Numbered from the stretch's first letter, positions 1 through 9,848 are shown. The stretch is 56,126 nt of DNA from JAVBLV01 sp031553195 (GCA_031553195.1 JAVBLV010000089.1:1-56126), one strand, 5' to 3'. A program made the numbers and translations. The notes: a model not told the origin generated them from the letters alone.

Positions 1-1
1 T

Positions 2-166
2 TTTTACATATACAATGCAAACGGTATTCTGCTTCGGATGTTTCCTTTGAATGTGGGAACCGGCTCCGCAATTTTGAACGTTTCCGGTTATCAAACAGGG
101 AGTTATTCTTTAACGCTGATTTGCAACGGACAAATTGCCGACGTAAAAACGTTTATCGTTAACTAA
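2..166 (+). CDS. C-terminal end of a secreted protein, T9SS type A sorting-domain-like (partial)
   Basis: The reading frame is open from base 2 to the TAA at 164-166, and the gene continues upstream of the window. The 54 visible residues read like the last beta-strands of a type IX secretion C-terminal sorting domain: a short hydrophobic strand, a glycine-containing turn (GYQTGSYSLTL), and a final strand ending KTFIVN. In such domains the protein is exported across the outer membrane and the domain is then removed. Only the tail is visible, so the cargo is unknown and the assignment rests on this pattern alone. It is convergent with the next gene, with about 100 bases between the two stop codons and no clear terminator hairpin. 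Confidence 0.6.
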   Translation, partial: FYIYNANGILLRMFPLNVGTGSAILNVSGYQTGSYSLTLICNGQIADVKTFIVN

Positions 167-268
167 ATTCTTAACGCTCCTTGTATTATTATGATTAAGC
201 TAAATTGTGTGCAAATGGGATGGCATATCTTAAAGGGAAAATATACATGTAAAAAAGTATCTGGATAA

Positions 269-3200
269 TCAATAAATCACATTGATGCTTCCTGTTTTTT
301 GTTTGGCGATATTCGGATTTGTTTCCGAATGATATTCAATGGTATAAATATATGCCCCTGCAGGAACCATTGAGCCTTTCGAATCGCGGCCGTCCCATTT
401 AAAATTGATGTCGGAACTTTGGTATACCTGATCTCCCCAACGATTGTATATTTGAATTTTCAGATTTTTGACATTGTATTTGCGGGCGACTGAAAAGTAG
501 TTGTTAGGCGCTTTGTCGGGCATAAAGGCATTTGGGAAATCCAAAATAACGTTGGAAGGGTTTACCTGTAAAATCAAATTGATTATAGAATCGCAACCCA
601 ATCGGTCTTTTAAAAATAATTGAAATGTATGACTTCCTTCCGTCGTTTGCCTTGGAATATCGAAACCATGTAGCGTATATATTTCTCCTCTATAAATGGT
701 ATCGTTAATAAAAATGGAAGTGTCTTTCCCTTGTTCAATTGTCAATGATAAATGGACAATGCTGTCGCAACCATGAACGGAGGTGAAAAGTTGCGCATAA
801 TTTCCGCTTACATAATATGTTTTCTCATTCCACTTATAGGAATGGCAAGCCCTGGCCGTAAATTCGGAATAAGCGGATGAATATACATTTAACTTTAAAT
901 GAACAACGCTGTCGCAATCGTGTATAGATCTGAAGTTTTGGACGTAATTTCCGCTTTCGGTATAAATTAGTCCGTTCCAGTCGTAATAATAGCAAACACC
1001 TATTGTCGTGTCCGTGTTGTAAACAGGGCGTATTGTCAAATTCAAATGCACAATGCTATCGCAACCATGAACAGTGGTCAGAGATTGGGTGTATCTGCCG
1101 CTTTCGGCGTAAATCCGGCCATTCCAATTATAAGAAGAACAGGTTTCTACCGTTGTTTCGATATTGTAGTCCGGATGTATGGTCAATTCCAGGTGAACCG
1201 TACTATCGCAGCCATATATAGTAGAAAAATGTTGGCTGTAATTTCCGCTTTCGGTATACGCTTGTCCGCTCCAGTTATAGGAAGAACAAGCCGTATCTGT
1301 AATTGTTTTTGAAACAGGATGATGGATCTTTAGTTGTAAATGAACTGTGCTGTCGCAACCGTGAACCGAACCGAAATGCTGAATATGTTCTCCGCTTTCG
1401 GTATAGGTTTGTCCGTTCCAATTGTAAGAAGAACAGGCCTCTGCCGTATCTTGCGTATTCTGTTTGGGGTATATGGTTAGCCTCAGGTTAACAACGCTGT
1501 CGCAACCTTGAGACGAAGTTAAATGTTTAACATAATTTCCACTTTGGTAATAAGTCTGTCCGTTCCACTCGTAAGAATGACAGGATTTGATTTCGACGAC
1601 CTTGTTGTAGTAAGGATATATATTCAGTTTTAAATGAATAATACTGTCGCAGCCTTCTGAAGAAGCCAACGTTCGTTCAAAATTTCTAATACCGGAATTC
1701 ATTGTGCCGCTTGCAGGAATGTTAAATCCGTTTCTCGTATAAGGTTGGTCTTGACATGTAAGATCTTCCAAATAAGTGTGTTTACTATAAAGAAACGAAG
1801 GTAACGGAACGGCAAGAATATTATTTGTAGTATCGCATTCCGCTTGTTGTCCTCCATTTTCGGCAATACCGGTTCCGTCATCGTTAACGGAAAAAACAAG
1901 GTAGTTAATGGGAGAGATATCTCTTAATTCGTCGTGTGAAAAAACGAGGGAAATATAGCCGCTTCCATAACCTGCTAAAGGTTGAGAGATTGTATTGACT
2001 CTTATTATGTTTCCTTTATAGTTATCTTTATAAACGGTTACTTTAAAAGGCGCCCTGAGCATTTGACCGCCTAGATTTTTGATGAATATTTTCACTCTGA
2101 CGGAATCGCATGAATTAATCTTTATGCTATCCGCAATAACTGCAACATCCGTGAGCGGGTAAAACGGTTCGGCGTACTGATTGAGCATGCCGCCTTGTTG
2201 TAAAAAGTTATTGAATGGCCGGCGGATAATGCCGGGGTTATCAGGATTGGAGAAAGTTGCGGCAGGATTAAACTGGAATTGAGGAACCGTTAAATCGTTA
2301 TTGACATGTACGGCATTATAAGCATGTTGATTCCATACATACCGGGCAGGCGCCCATTTGATTCCGGCAGGACTTATGAACGAACGTATCCGTCCCCTCT
2401 CAGAACCGGAATAGTAGTTATAAGATTCCGAAACAATAATATCGGCGGAACCATCCCTGTCCAGATCGACAATTACCGGATATTCAATACCGGTGGCGGA
2501 TTCGCAAGGGATGGTTGATATATTCTGTCCCGTAACCCCACTGAGTATCCTCAAATGGGTTTCATCTCTGTATACGATTTCGGCGCTGCCGTCTTGATTG
2601 AAATCAAAAACCGACATAACAGTAGATCCCGACACGTCGGTTGTAGAATGCGTCCAAATGGTTTGCAAACTTTGCACTACGGGATTATATTTACATGCCT
2701 GGATTTTATGTGAGTATGTCCACGCTATTTCAGGATAACCGTCGTTATTAATATCTGCAACTAATGCCCTTGACCCGCAAAAGCCATTGGTAGAATAATA
2801 TGAAACACTGCCGAGAGGCGAGGGCGACGAATTTGGTCCTGTATAAGGTTTCCAAACGTACATGCAACCGCTGCGCACCACTACTGCATCCAAAAAACCG
2901 TCTAAATCAATATCGGCCACAGAAGTCGGCCCGTCTCCGATATTGGTTCCTGATATTGTTTTCCATACAAAAGCGTTGTTGCCTGTTGTTCCATGCGGAT
3001 TTGTAATATTAACTTTTATAACGGTCTTACCTCCTACGACTTCCAGTAATCCGTCGTTGTCCATATCTGCAAAAACGGGCATGCTGATTAAGCCTCTTCC
3101 ATAATAAATGAATTCCTCCCCTACAGAAGCGGGTAGGGTTACCTCTAATTCGCCTGTTTGAGCATTAAAGATTTTGTTAATTATTAAAATATCAGGGATC

Positions 3201-4015
3201 CCGTCAGCATTTACGTCGGCAATAATAGGACTCGCTGTTCTATTGGCTATAACAGATTGATTGGAAACCCATTTTGTTGTAACATTAGATCCATTGTAAT
3301 TATAACATCGCACATAGCCATCCGAGCAATGAATGAATATTTCGGCAATGCCGTCTCTGTCTACATCTGCAATAGCCATTGGAAAGCCTCCGGCGGTGTT
3401 CATTGAAGGTACGCTAAAAGTAATTTTTTCCTGCAGATCTTGATTGTAAATGATGATGGAATTGGCTAATAAAAAGTTTGACGCGTATGCAAGCGATACG
3501 ACTTCATTTTGTCCGTCGTTGTCAATATCGCCTACAAAAGGTTGGGCGCAGATATAGGCCGTGTTAGAGCTTGTATTCCCGTTACGGATTCCCCATTGAG
3601 TCGCTTCCGGCGAGGTATAACAATCGGTTTCATAAATATTATCGGGGAAAGGCGCTACAGTAAAATAAGCCCATGCAGAACTTGTATTATAATTGCAGGC
3701 GATGGAGTATTCCAAACTGTCTCTCCCGCTAAAACCGGCATTGGGCGTATAAATATAAATACCCTCTGTTCCCGTGGGCGTTATTGTTCCATGAGAGGGT
3801 TGTATGTTAATTGATAAATTATAAGCAGCACAACCCGAATCATTGCCAAGCAGGTTTATATTAACGGATTTATCAATGTTAGTGGAAAAATAGTCGTTTA
3901 CAGCCGTTTGGGAAAAAAGGGGCAGGAATGAAATAAAAAAGAAAACGACAATAAAACAGAAGTTAATCTTTTGAAAAACAGCTATAAAAATTCGCGATAA
4001 TGAAACGCATTTCAT
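269..4015 (-). CDS. Giant secreted FG-GAP/VCBS repeat protein with T9SS type B (CHU_C) sorting domain
   Basis: About 1248 residues, predicted to be exported and surface-attached or released through the type IX system. Order: signal peptide ending near LFSQ; a cadherin/Ig-like N-terminal domain; about eight FG-GAP/VCBS units with calcium-binding DxDxDG loops (DIDNDGQNE, DVDRDGIAE, DVNADGIPD and others) forming a likely beta-propeller; a CARDB-like domain; six clear and two divergent copies of a module beginning CSSYNWNG and containing GCDSxVHL; and a gliding-motility-associated C-terminal domain (NAFMPD, IYNRWGDQVY, WDGRD, PAGAYIYTIEY). Start chosen at the ATG at 4015 because AGGAGG lies 8 bases upstream. 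A longer TTG reading overlaps the likely -7 promoter box. Function is probably adhesion or surface binding; the ligand is unknown. Confidence 0.85.
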   Translation of the reverse strand: MKCVSLSRIFIAVFQKINFCFIVVFFFISFLPLFSQTAVNDYFSTNIDKSVNINLLGNDSGCAAYNLSINIQPSHGTITPTGTEGIYIYTPNAGFSGRDSLEYSIACNYNTSSAWAYFTVAPFPDNIYETDCYTSPEATQWGIRNGNTSSNTAYICAQPFVGDIDNDGQNEVVSLAYASNFLLANSIIIYNQDLQEKITFSVPSMNTAGGFPMAIADVDRDGIAEIFIHCSDGYVRCYNYNGSNVTTKWVSNQSVIANRTASPIIADVNADGIPDILIINKIFNAQTGELEVTLPASVGEEFIYYGRGLISMPVFADMDNDGLLEVVGGKTVIKVNITNPHGTTGNNAFVWKTISGTNIGDGPTSVADIDLDGFLDAVVVRSGCMYVWKPYTGPNSSPSPLGSVSYYSTNGFCGSRALVADINNDGYPEIAWTYSHKIQACKYNPVVQSLQTIWTHSTTDVSGSTVMSVFDFNQDGSAEIVYRDETHLRILSGVTGQNISTIPCESATGIEYPVIVDLDRDGSADIIVSESYNYYSGSERGRIRSFISPAGIKWAPARYVWNQHAYNAVHVNNDLTVPQFQFNPAATFSNPDNPGIIRRPFNNFLQQGGMLNQYAEPFYPLTDVAVIADSIKINSCDSVRVKIFIKNLGGQMLRAPFKVTVYKDNYKGNIIRVNTISQPLAGYGSGYISLVFSHDELRDISPINYLVFSVNDDGTGIAENGGQQAECDTTNNILAVPLPSFLYSKHTYLEDLTCQDQPYTRNGFNIPASGTMNSGIRNFERTLASSEGCDSIIHLKLNIYPYYNKVVEIKSCHSYEWNGQTYYQSGNYVKHLTSSQGCDSVVNLRLTIYPKQNTQDTAEACSSYNWNGQTYTESGEHIQHFGSVHGCDSTVHLQLKIHHPVSKTITDTACSSYNWSGQAYTESGNYSQHFSTIYGCDSTVHLELTIHPDYNIETTVETCSSYNWNGRIYAESGRYTQSLTTVHGCDSIVHLNLTIRPVYNTDTTIGVCYYYDWNGLIYTESGNYVQNFRSIHDCDSVVHLKLNVYSSAYSEFTARACHSYKWNEKTYYVSGNYAQLFTSVHGCDSIVHLSLTIEQGKDTSIFINDTIYRGEIYTLHGFDIPRQTTEGSHTFQLFLKDRLGCDSIINLILQVNPSNVILDFPNAFMPDKAPNNYFSVARKYNVKNLKIQIYNRWGDQVYQSSDINFKWDGRDSKGSMVPAGAYIYTIEYHSETNPNIAKQKTGSINVIY
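690..1700 (-). repeat. Seven-unit tandem repeat with 147-bp period inside the T9SS gene
   Basis: The motif encoding GCDS (complement of gctgtcgcaacc, with small variations) recurs at about 762, 909, 1056, 1203, 1350, 1497 and 1644, an exact spacing of 147 bases. Each unit encodes about 49 residues with two cysteines (CSSYNW and GCDS). The constant spacing with diverged sequence indicates tandem duplication followed by drift under protein-level constraint. Confidence 0.9.
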
Positions 4016-4048
4016 AAGCATGTCCTCCTGCCTTTGGTTAAGAGAAAA

Positions 4049-4056
4049 CAAATTTA
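4049..4056 (-). promoter_or_regulatory. Probable Bacteroidetes -7 box for the T9SS type B gene
   Basis: TAAATTTG on the minus strand fits TAnnTTTG and lies about 35 bases before the chosen ATG at 4015. No TTTG is seen at the ideal -33 spacing, so this rests on the -7 box and position only. Confidence 0.4.
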
Positions 4057-4266
4057 AGGAATTATATTATGTTTGCCAGATTTTACGTTAAATCTATTTT
4101 TTTGTATTATTAATATTTTATATGTCAATAGGATATGGCATGCGTTGTTTCCTGAAATTTTCTCATCCCTGAATTAATATCGTTTTGATAACGGCAAAAT
4201 GACGTAATGAGTCCGTAAATGGCAATTAATGGAGGGAGTAGGCTGAAATTTTGGTTTTAATTGTCG

Positions 4267-7200
4267 TCATCTGATTAGCGTAATATTCCCCTTTTTCTCA
4301 AATTTTTTATTGCTGAAACAATCTACTTCCACGGTGTAGGTATATACTCCTTGTCCGCAAGGTTTTCCTTTGTAGGTTCCATCCCAGCAAATGTTTGAAC
4401 TTTTCTCTTCAAAAACTTTTTCGCCCCAGCGGTTATAGATTTTTAAAGAACAAGATGTAATCCAATCCGAACTAATGCAAAACTGGTCGTTTTTCCCATC
4501 TCCATTTGGCGTAAAAGCATTGGGAATAAAAATATCGGGTTCTCCGCAGTTTATGTAAATCACATGAATGGTTAGTGAATCTATATAAATGCATCCTTGG
4601 AGGTCAACGCATTGGATATAGTAAGTAGTGGTTTGTAAGGGCTCGGCTTCCGTGTTGGATTCCATAGGCGTATATAATCCGTTAGCGGGTTTCCATAAAT
4701 AACGGACTCCCTGTAATGCCAGAGCGTTTAAAGTCGTTTTTTCGCCTTCGTAGATTTCATAATTGTCGGCCCAGACTTTCATTTTTTCAAAAGTATATGT
4801 ACTCTGAATTTGCATAGTATCATACACTTTGCATCCAATGGAATCGGTTACGGTTAAAATATGATTTCCTTCGCAGAGTCCGTTGGCTGTTTCTCCTCCT
4901 TGTCCGTTGTTCCATGAATAGGTATACGGCGCTTTTCCTCCCGATGCGTTAGCTGTTGCCATTCCCGTACAAGAATTCATGCATGTATTGTTCGTGCTTG
5001 TCGTAGTTACGGTAAAATTGCCTACCGATGCAATCTCTACAGAAATAGAATCTCGGCAATTATTCGAATCGGAAATGATAACCTTATAAGTTCCTTCGCA
5101 TAAATTCTGAAGGAAAGGTATGGCATCTCCCGTATTCCATGCATAACGATAAGGGGGAGTTCCGCCTGTAACTTGGAGGAGAATGCTTCCATTACAAACG
5201 TTTTCGCAACTTGCATTTACGATAGCAGGTTCTATGAATAGGGGAGGGGGTTGTCCAATCATAAACGACTGGGTACGGGAGCAACCTGCCGCGTCTTCGA
5301 CGGTAACGGAATAATTACCGGCGCAAAGATTCTGAATGGACGACGTAATTTCCCCCGTGCTCCAACGATAGCTAATAGGCGGCGTTACGCCTGTGACAAG
5401 CGAAACGGAAGCTGTTCCATTACATATATTATTGCACTTGAGAGGCTCTGTTAATAACGTATAATTAATAGCTTGGTATTCTATATAAACGCTATCGATG
5501 CTGGTGCAACCGTTTACATCCGTAATTTTTACATAATAATATTGCGATGCGGGAAAATTAACCAATGCATAATTGTCAAATGGAGAAGTATTTAGGGTAT
5601 CGGTAAACCTATTGTTTGACGACCATTGATAAGTTGCATTCGGAATGGAGGATGAAGCCGTAAGCATACCCGGATTTGTACAAATGGCCATACTGTCTCC
5701 CGCTTCTACGGAAATACTATTCATTTTTACCCATTGATAAATAGTATCAGTGCAGGTTCCGTTAAATATGAGCATATAAAATAGTTGATCCCGTTGAACG
5801 GTAGCAAACGGATTAGAAATGGTAGAATCAGTTAATTCATTCGAAGTATTCCACCGGTATGTGAGTCCGAAAGCAGGTTTTATTCCAATTTGTTCAGGTT
5901 GATTCGGACAGGTATAAATATCAGGGAGATAATAGCTGGTGTCGCCCAAAACCATGAATTGTTTTTGAATAGTATCCCAAGGAAAGCAAGCAGTACTTTT
6001 GTGGGCTATCAGCGTAATGGTATATAATCCAGGTTGCGTGTATATGTGGACAGGGTTTTTATCTGTTGAACCGGCGCCGTCTCCAAAATCCCAGAAGAAG
6101 CTGTCGCCCCTGCTCATATTTTCAATTTGGGCTCTGTAGGGAGCGCAAATTGGGATATCAGCCGAAATAGGATTTATAAAATCGGCTACCGCAAAATCAT
6201 TATGAAGTTGAAAAGAGAATACGGCATTATTACAATTGGTTGATCTGTTAGAGTCTGACCACGCTCCAGGGCGAGGGACAATCGGAAAGTTTTGAGAGCC
6301 TCTGCAGCTGGCGCAAACCGATTGGTAGAGCGTTCCGAATTTATCGAACCGGGTAGTTCCTCCATCCACATGATCGTTACCGGTATAAGTTTGCGTATGT
6401 AATTCCCCCAGAAAAGTAGCGTAATGCAGTCCTGTTGCATTGGGTTGCAGGCTCATGATATAAAAATCTTGTCCGTCGGTTTGAGACTGATATGCGTCGG
6501 CGGTTATTTGCAAACCTGTTGTGCCATAAGTATACCAAGGAATTAACGATCCGTTTTGCGTATATCTATCACAGAACGGCCTTCCCCAACCGATAATCGA
6601 TACCCTGTCGCATTTGTCTATGGTAAATCCGGTAATGGAAAGGTCGGGGCCCATTGTCAGATTTCCCGAACCGAAAACCGTCGACCAGTCCAATATGTTT
6701 AAACCAGGATTCAGCTTCGCAATGAATTGTCCGCTGTTAGGGACGTTATACAGGGGGCTTCCCGTAGAACTATAAACCAATGTAAGATCGGGCGCTTTGG
6801 TTTGTCCGGTTATATAAACGTTATCCACTTTATCTATCCTGACAAAATAAACCTGGTCGTAAGCGGTAGACCCGAATAAAGTGGAATTAATAATGGTATT
6901 TCCCGCATAGGCAATATGGGTTACAAATCCGTCGGCCGAACCTCCTATGTAGTTTTGTCGGTAAGCGCCCGGGGTAGTCGGAAAATTAGGGGAGTTAGCG
7001 CCGCCGGCGACAAACAGGTTGTACTTGGAATCCACGTCAATAGAATAAATAGCGTCATCCCCGCTTCCTCCTAAATAGCTGCTCCAGATTAAATTTGAGA
7101 GGTTGTAATCCAACTTAAATGCAACTCCGTCTTCCCCGCCTCCGTATGAAGGTTGAAAAGCGTTAGCCGTTGTCGGAAAATCTGGCGAAAACGTGCAACT

Positions 7201-8550
7201 CCCTACATACACGTTGTTCAAGTCGTCTACGATTAATTCTCCCCGCGACCCGTCTCCATAACCGCCGTACAAAGAGTCGTTGCCCATATATAGATACAAG
7301 GAATTGTATGTGTCTTTATAATTTAGACCGTCGTTTTTGCTTCCCCCTATATAAGTAGACGCTGGAAGTTGCGTTCCGTCTTCGCTAAATCGGGAAACAA
7401 AAATATCGACTCCGGAATGGAAATTAAGTCCCATTACATATAGTAAAGATTCTCCCCCTCGAAAAAATCTGTTATACGCGTTTGCAGAAGTAGGAAAATC
7501 TGACGAGCCGGTTGTTCCATATACGATTAGCTCGTTCAATTCATTCACGACCATGCTATGCGGCATGTCGGGAGCATTTCCGCCGAGATAAGTCGCAAAA
7601 AGACGCGTTCTTCCTGTCGAATCCAACTTAAAAATAGCGGCGTCGCAATCCCCTCCGTTAAAGGTCATGTCGTAAGCGCCCAGATTAACAGGGTACCCTG
7701 CGCCGAAAACAATTCCTCCGGTATATACATTCCTTTTTTTGTCGTACGTAGCCGTATATCCCCAATTATCGGCGGTGGAGCCTGTGTATGTGGAAAAAAC
7801 GAGCATAGGATCTATTACTAAAGGATATGCAGGGTCATACTCTCCTATCTTAAAAGTTATTCTATTTTTATTAAGAACATATTGAACATCAACATTTTTT
7901 TGTTCGCCCTCTATTATTTGATAGGCAATAGGTTTTAATTCTACTACTTCGCCGGCCGATGTGGATAAAACCACATTTTTGCTTTGTATCCGGATATTAT
8001 CGATCCCTTCATATTCGAGCATAATTTGCTGAGGCGACGCAAATGGCTGTAGAACAAAGTCGTATTTTAAAAAAGCATTTTGACTATACAATTTTAAATC
8101 AATTCCTTGATAAATGTCTTTGTAGTATATATATTCATAATGCTTTACTTTCGAAGCCCAGTATTCGGGATTATTTCCGATAAAATAATTATGATAATCT
8201 TTAGCCGGATTTTCGGCCTGTACGGCAACATTTGGAGAAGCATTTCGAAAATGGAGCTTGTATGCATGATATTTGAATGAGGGTTTTGACGCAGATTTGA
8301 CAACCGGATGCGCATGTTGAATATTGTCGGGATGGTTTAAAACAAAAGTAAAACAATCTTTTTCCGCAAACAAAACGCCTTGTTGCAAGTCAGCCTTAAA
8401 AAGGATGCGTTCTTTCCATTGGTTTTTATTTTCCACAAAACGGATTCCCCCAGCGGCATGCAAGGTGTCTTTATTTTTATGGCCTGACGCAGTACCTACA
8501 TACCCGAAAGATAGAAGCACAAACAAAAACAAGGGTAATAATTGCTTCAT
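4267..8550 (-). CDS. Giant secreted SBBP-repeat/PKD/SprB-repeat protein with T9SS type B sorting domain
   Basis: 1427 residues. Signal peptide at residues 1-23; an N-terminal domain typical of large Bacteroidetes beta-propeller proteins (begins RFVENKNQW, to about 250); SBBP-type propeller repeats about 250-760 (GSGDDAIYSI, FVAGGANSPNFPTT and similar); a PKD domain about 785-870 with WDFGDG; three SprB-like repeats near 1037, 1115 and 1190 (CNNICNGTASV, TPPISYRWSTGE); and a C-terminal CHU_C domain from about 1335 (IPNAFTPNGDGKNDQF, IYNRWGEKVF). It should be exported by the type IX system as a type B cargo. SprB repeats are known from the Flavobacterium gliding adhesin, but no gliding genes are visible here, so a surface adhesin or structural role is inferred. 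No SprF-like partner gene lies next to it. A strong promoter sits just upstream. Confidence 0.88.
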   Translation of the reverse strand: MKQLLPLFLFVLLSFGYVGTASGHKNKDTLHAAGGIRFVENKNQWKERILFKADLQQGVLFAEKDCFTFVLNHPDNIQHAHPVVKSASKPSFKYHAYKLHFRNASPNVAVQAENPAKDYHNYFIGNNPEYWASKVKHYEYIYYKDIYQGIDLKLYSQNAFLKYDFVLQPFASPQQIMLEYEGIDNIRIQSKNVVLSTSAGEVVELKPIAYQIIEGEQKNVDVQYVLNKNRITFKIGEYDPAYPLVIDPMLVFSTYTGSTADNWGYTATYDKKRNVYTGGIVFGAGYPVNLGAYDMTFNGGDCDAAIFKLDSTGRTRLFATYLGGNAPDMPHSMVVNELNELIVYGTTGSSDFPTSANAYNRFFRGGESLLYVMGLNFHSGVDIFVSRFSEDGTQLPASTYIGGSKNDGLNYKDTYNSLYLYMGNDSLYGGYGDGSRGELIVDDLNNVYVGSCTFSPDFPTTANAFQPSYGGGEDGVAFKLDYNLSNLIWSSYLGGSGDDAIYSIDVDSKYNLFVAGGANSPNFPTTPGAYRQNYIGGSADGFVTHIAYAGNTIINSTLFGSTAYDQVYFVRIDKVDNVYITGQTKAPDLTLVYSSTGSPLYNVPNSGQFIAKLNPGLNILDWSTVFGSGNLTMGPDLSITGFTIDKCDRVSIIGWGRPFCDRYTQNGSLIPWYTYGTTGLQITADAYQSQTDGQDFYIMSLQPNATGLHYATFLGELHTQTYTGNDHVDGGTTRFDKFGTLYQSVCASCRGSQNFPIVPRPGAWSDSNRSTNCNNAVFSFQLHNDFAVADFINPISADIPICAPYRAQIENMSRGDSFFWDFGDGAGSTDKNPVHIYTQPGLYTITLIAHKSTACFPWDTIQKQFMVLGDTSYYLPDIYTCPNQPEQIGIKPAFGLTYRWNTSNELTDSTISNPFATVQRDQLFYMLIFNGTCTDTIYQWVKMNSISVEAGDSMAICTNPGMLTASSSIPNATYQWSSNNRFTDTLNTSPFDNYALVNFPASQYYYVKITDVNGCTSIDSVYIEYQAINYTLLTEPLKCNNICNGTASVSLVTGVTPPISYRWSTGEITSSIQNLCAGNYSVTVEDAAGCSRTQSFMIGQPPPLFIEPAIVNASCENVCNGSILLQVTGGTPPYRYAWNTGDAIPFLQNLCEGTYKVIISDSNNCRDSISVEIASVGNFTVTTTSTNNTCMNSCTGMATANASGGKAPYTYSWNNGQGGETANGLCEGNHILTVTDSIGCKVYDTMQIQSTYTFEKMKVWADNYEIYEGEKTTLNALALQGVRYLWKPANGLYTPMESNTEAEPLQTTTYYIQCVDLQGCIYIDSLTIHVIYINCGEPDIFIPNAFTPNGDGKNDQFCISSDWITSCSLKIYNRWGEKVFEEKSSNICWDGTYKGKPCGQGVYTYTVEVDCFSNKKFEKKGNITLIR

Positions 8551-8566
8551 CTTAATAATTTTACCA

Positions 8567-8597
8567 CAAACTTACAACTTTTTTTCAAGAATACAAA
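8567..8597 (-). promoter_or_regulatory. Consensus Bacteroidetes promoter TTTG-N19-TAAGTTTG
   Basis: On the minus strand TTTG (complement of 8594-8597) is followed after exactly 19 bases by TAAGTTTG (complement of 8567-8574). This matches the Bacteroidetes sigma-ABfr consensus. Transcription should begin about ten bases before the ATG at 8550, giving a very short leader. Confidence 0.75.
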
Positions 8598-8638
8598 TTT
8601 TATATACAGATTATTTGCCACGCAGCATGCCTAAATGG

Positions 8639-8674
8639 AAAAAGCCTTATCGACATATTAGCGACAAGGCTTTT
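8639..8674 (-). terminator. Hairpin terminator, probably originally for the Omp28-like gene
   Basis: aaaaagcctt and aaggctttt form a stem of at least nine pairs around a 17-base spacer whose outer bases can also pair. On the minus strand a T-run follows. The only minus-strand gene pointing into it is the Omp28-like gene ending at 9877, now separated from it by the palindromic element and the IS. Confidence 0.55.
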
Positions 8675-8846
8675 AACCATAAAATCCGTCTCAGAGGTTG
8701 TTTAAAAATTTTTCCAGGAAGTATTTTGAGTCTAAAAATGCTCTTTTTTGTCGGGATTTTTACCAAATAGCGCTACTATTCTTGAAAAATTCCGCCTGCA
8801 AAATCGCTATTTTTATCTATCAAAATCTTTTCCATAAAAATTTAAA

Positions 8847-9848
8847 ATGATTATCCGTTATTTCGCCTAAATTGATTTTTGTATGATACCGAGGCTATCA
8901 TGAGCCTGTCAAATAAACTCTCACCAAAGTATCGACGGTTAAATTTATAACAAAATTCATTGAGGTAGTTTTGCAAATATTCCGGTTTGATATCGTGAAA
9001 GATATCCAGTAACATACGTTTTGCATTGCTGATTGCAATATGAACCCAAGGCAACATTTTCCCGATCTCTTTTTTGGGTATCACTTGTGGACGATGTTCT
9101 TCAACAATATCTTTTAGTTTGACGTAAGAAGTTGAATCATCGGAATCAATGCTTGCTTTATCTGATACATTTTCCTTTACCAATGGAGTTATTGTCTCGG
9201 ATTTCAGGTCATCGATTACAATCATTTTCAAATGACCTACTTGCCGAGGCTTACCTGTTTTGGTTGTTTTGCCTTCAACAGGTTTGCTTTCAATCATAAC
9301 GAGTACTTTGCTTTTCTTCTGACTCCCACGACCTCGTTTAAGTGGTTTATCCTTTTCTTGTTCATCCACTTCTGTTGAAAAGAAACCTTCATCCAATTCT
9401 ATTACTCCTGATAATGTATATAATTCATCCCGCTTACCCATTATCTGACGTAATTTGTGAAGCATGTTCCAAATAGGTTCATAGCGTTTATGCCCTAATT
9501 GACGTTGAAGTTCTGCTGCGGAAAAACTTTTCTTAGTACTGGTCAATAAATGAATGGCTATAAACCAATATCGAAAAGGCAACTGGGAGCCATGCATTAC
9601 GGTGTTGGCGCGCAAACTTTGACGTTTGCCACATCGCTTGCATTCATAACTATCTTTATCTTTTTTCCAATAATGCTCCTTGCTTCCACAATGGGGACAG
9701 ACAACACCTTGTTGATCCCGATACTCCTTAAACTTAGCTCTGCAGCTGCTTTCATCTGGGTATTGTGAAACGAAATTTAATAAATTCATGACCTAACTAT
9801 TTTTATGCTACAAAGATACGAAAAATAGGTGATATAACGGATAGTCAT
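8847..9848 (-). mobile_element. Intact IS1595-family insertion sequence inserted in MITE copy A
   Basis: About 1002 bp. Terminal inverted repeats are atgattatccgttat at 8847-8861 and its near-complement ataacggatagtcat at 9834-9848 (14 of 15 match). The sequence aaatttaaa flanks it on both sides (8838-8846 and 9849-9857), which is an 8-9 bp target duplication made from the right end of the MITE. IS1595 elements are known to produce 8-bp duplications. It holds one transposase gene with no visible disruption, so it may be active and recent. Confidence 0.85.
8851..9789 (-). CDS. IS1595-family (ISXO2-like) transposase
   Basis: 312 residues, the expected size. An N-terminal zinc ribbon has CPHC at 31-34 and CKRC at 50-53. 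It is followed by the ISXO2-like catalytic domain, with a likely first aspartate in ELDEGFF (about 133), a second in SDDSTSY (about 217) and the asparagine of HIAISNAKR (about 255) where other families have glutamate. The ending FCYKFNRRYF is typical of the family. The stop codon lies inside the left inverted repeat of the element. Catalyses cut-and-paste or copy-type movement of the IS. No frameshift or internal stop is seen. Confidence 0.93.
   Translation of the reverse strand: MNLLNFVSQYPDESSCRAKFKEYRDQQGVVCPHCGSKEHYWKKDKDSYECKRCGKRQSLRANTVMHGSQLPFRYWFIAIHLLTSTKKSFSAAELQRQLGHKRYEPIWNMLHKLRQIMGKRDELYTLSGVIELDEGFFSTEVDEQEKDKPLKRGRGSQKKSKVLVMIESKPVEGKTTKTGKPRQVGHLKMIVIDDLKSETITPLVKENVSDKASIDSDDSTSYVKLKDIVEEHRPQVIPKKEIGKMLPWVHIAISNAKRMLLDIFHDIKPEYLQNYLNEFCYKFNRRYFGESLFDRLMIASVSYKNQFRRNNG

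Noticed and set aside
690..1700. CRISPR-like regular spacing
   Set aside because: The 147-base periodic units are in-frame coding modules of one protein, not short repeats with unique spacers. No cas gene is in the window.
8847..9848. The IS1595 element as mobiliser of the MITEs
   Set aside because: Its inverted repeats (ATGATTATCCGTTAT) differ from the MITE ends (GAGGTTGTTTAAA), and its target duplication is 8-9 bp rather than 3 bp.
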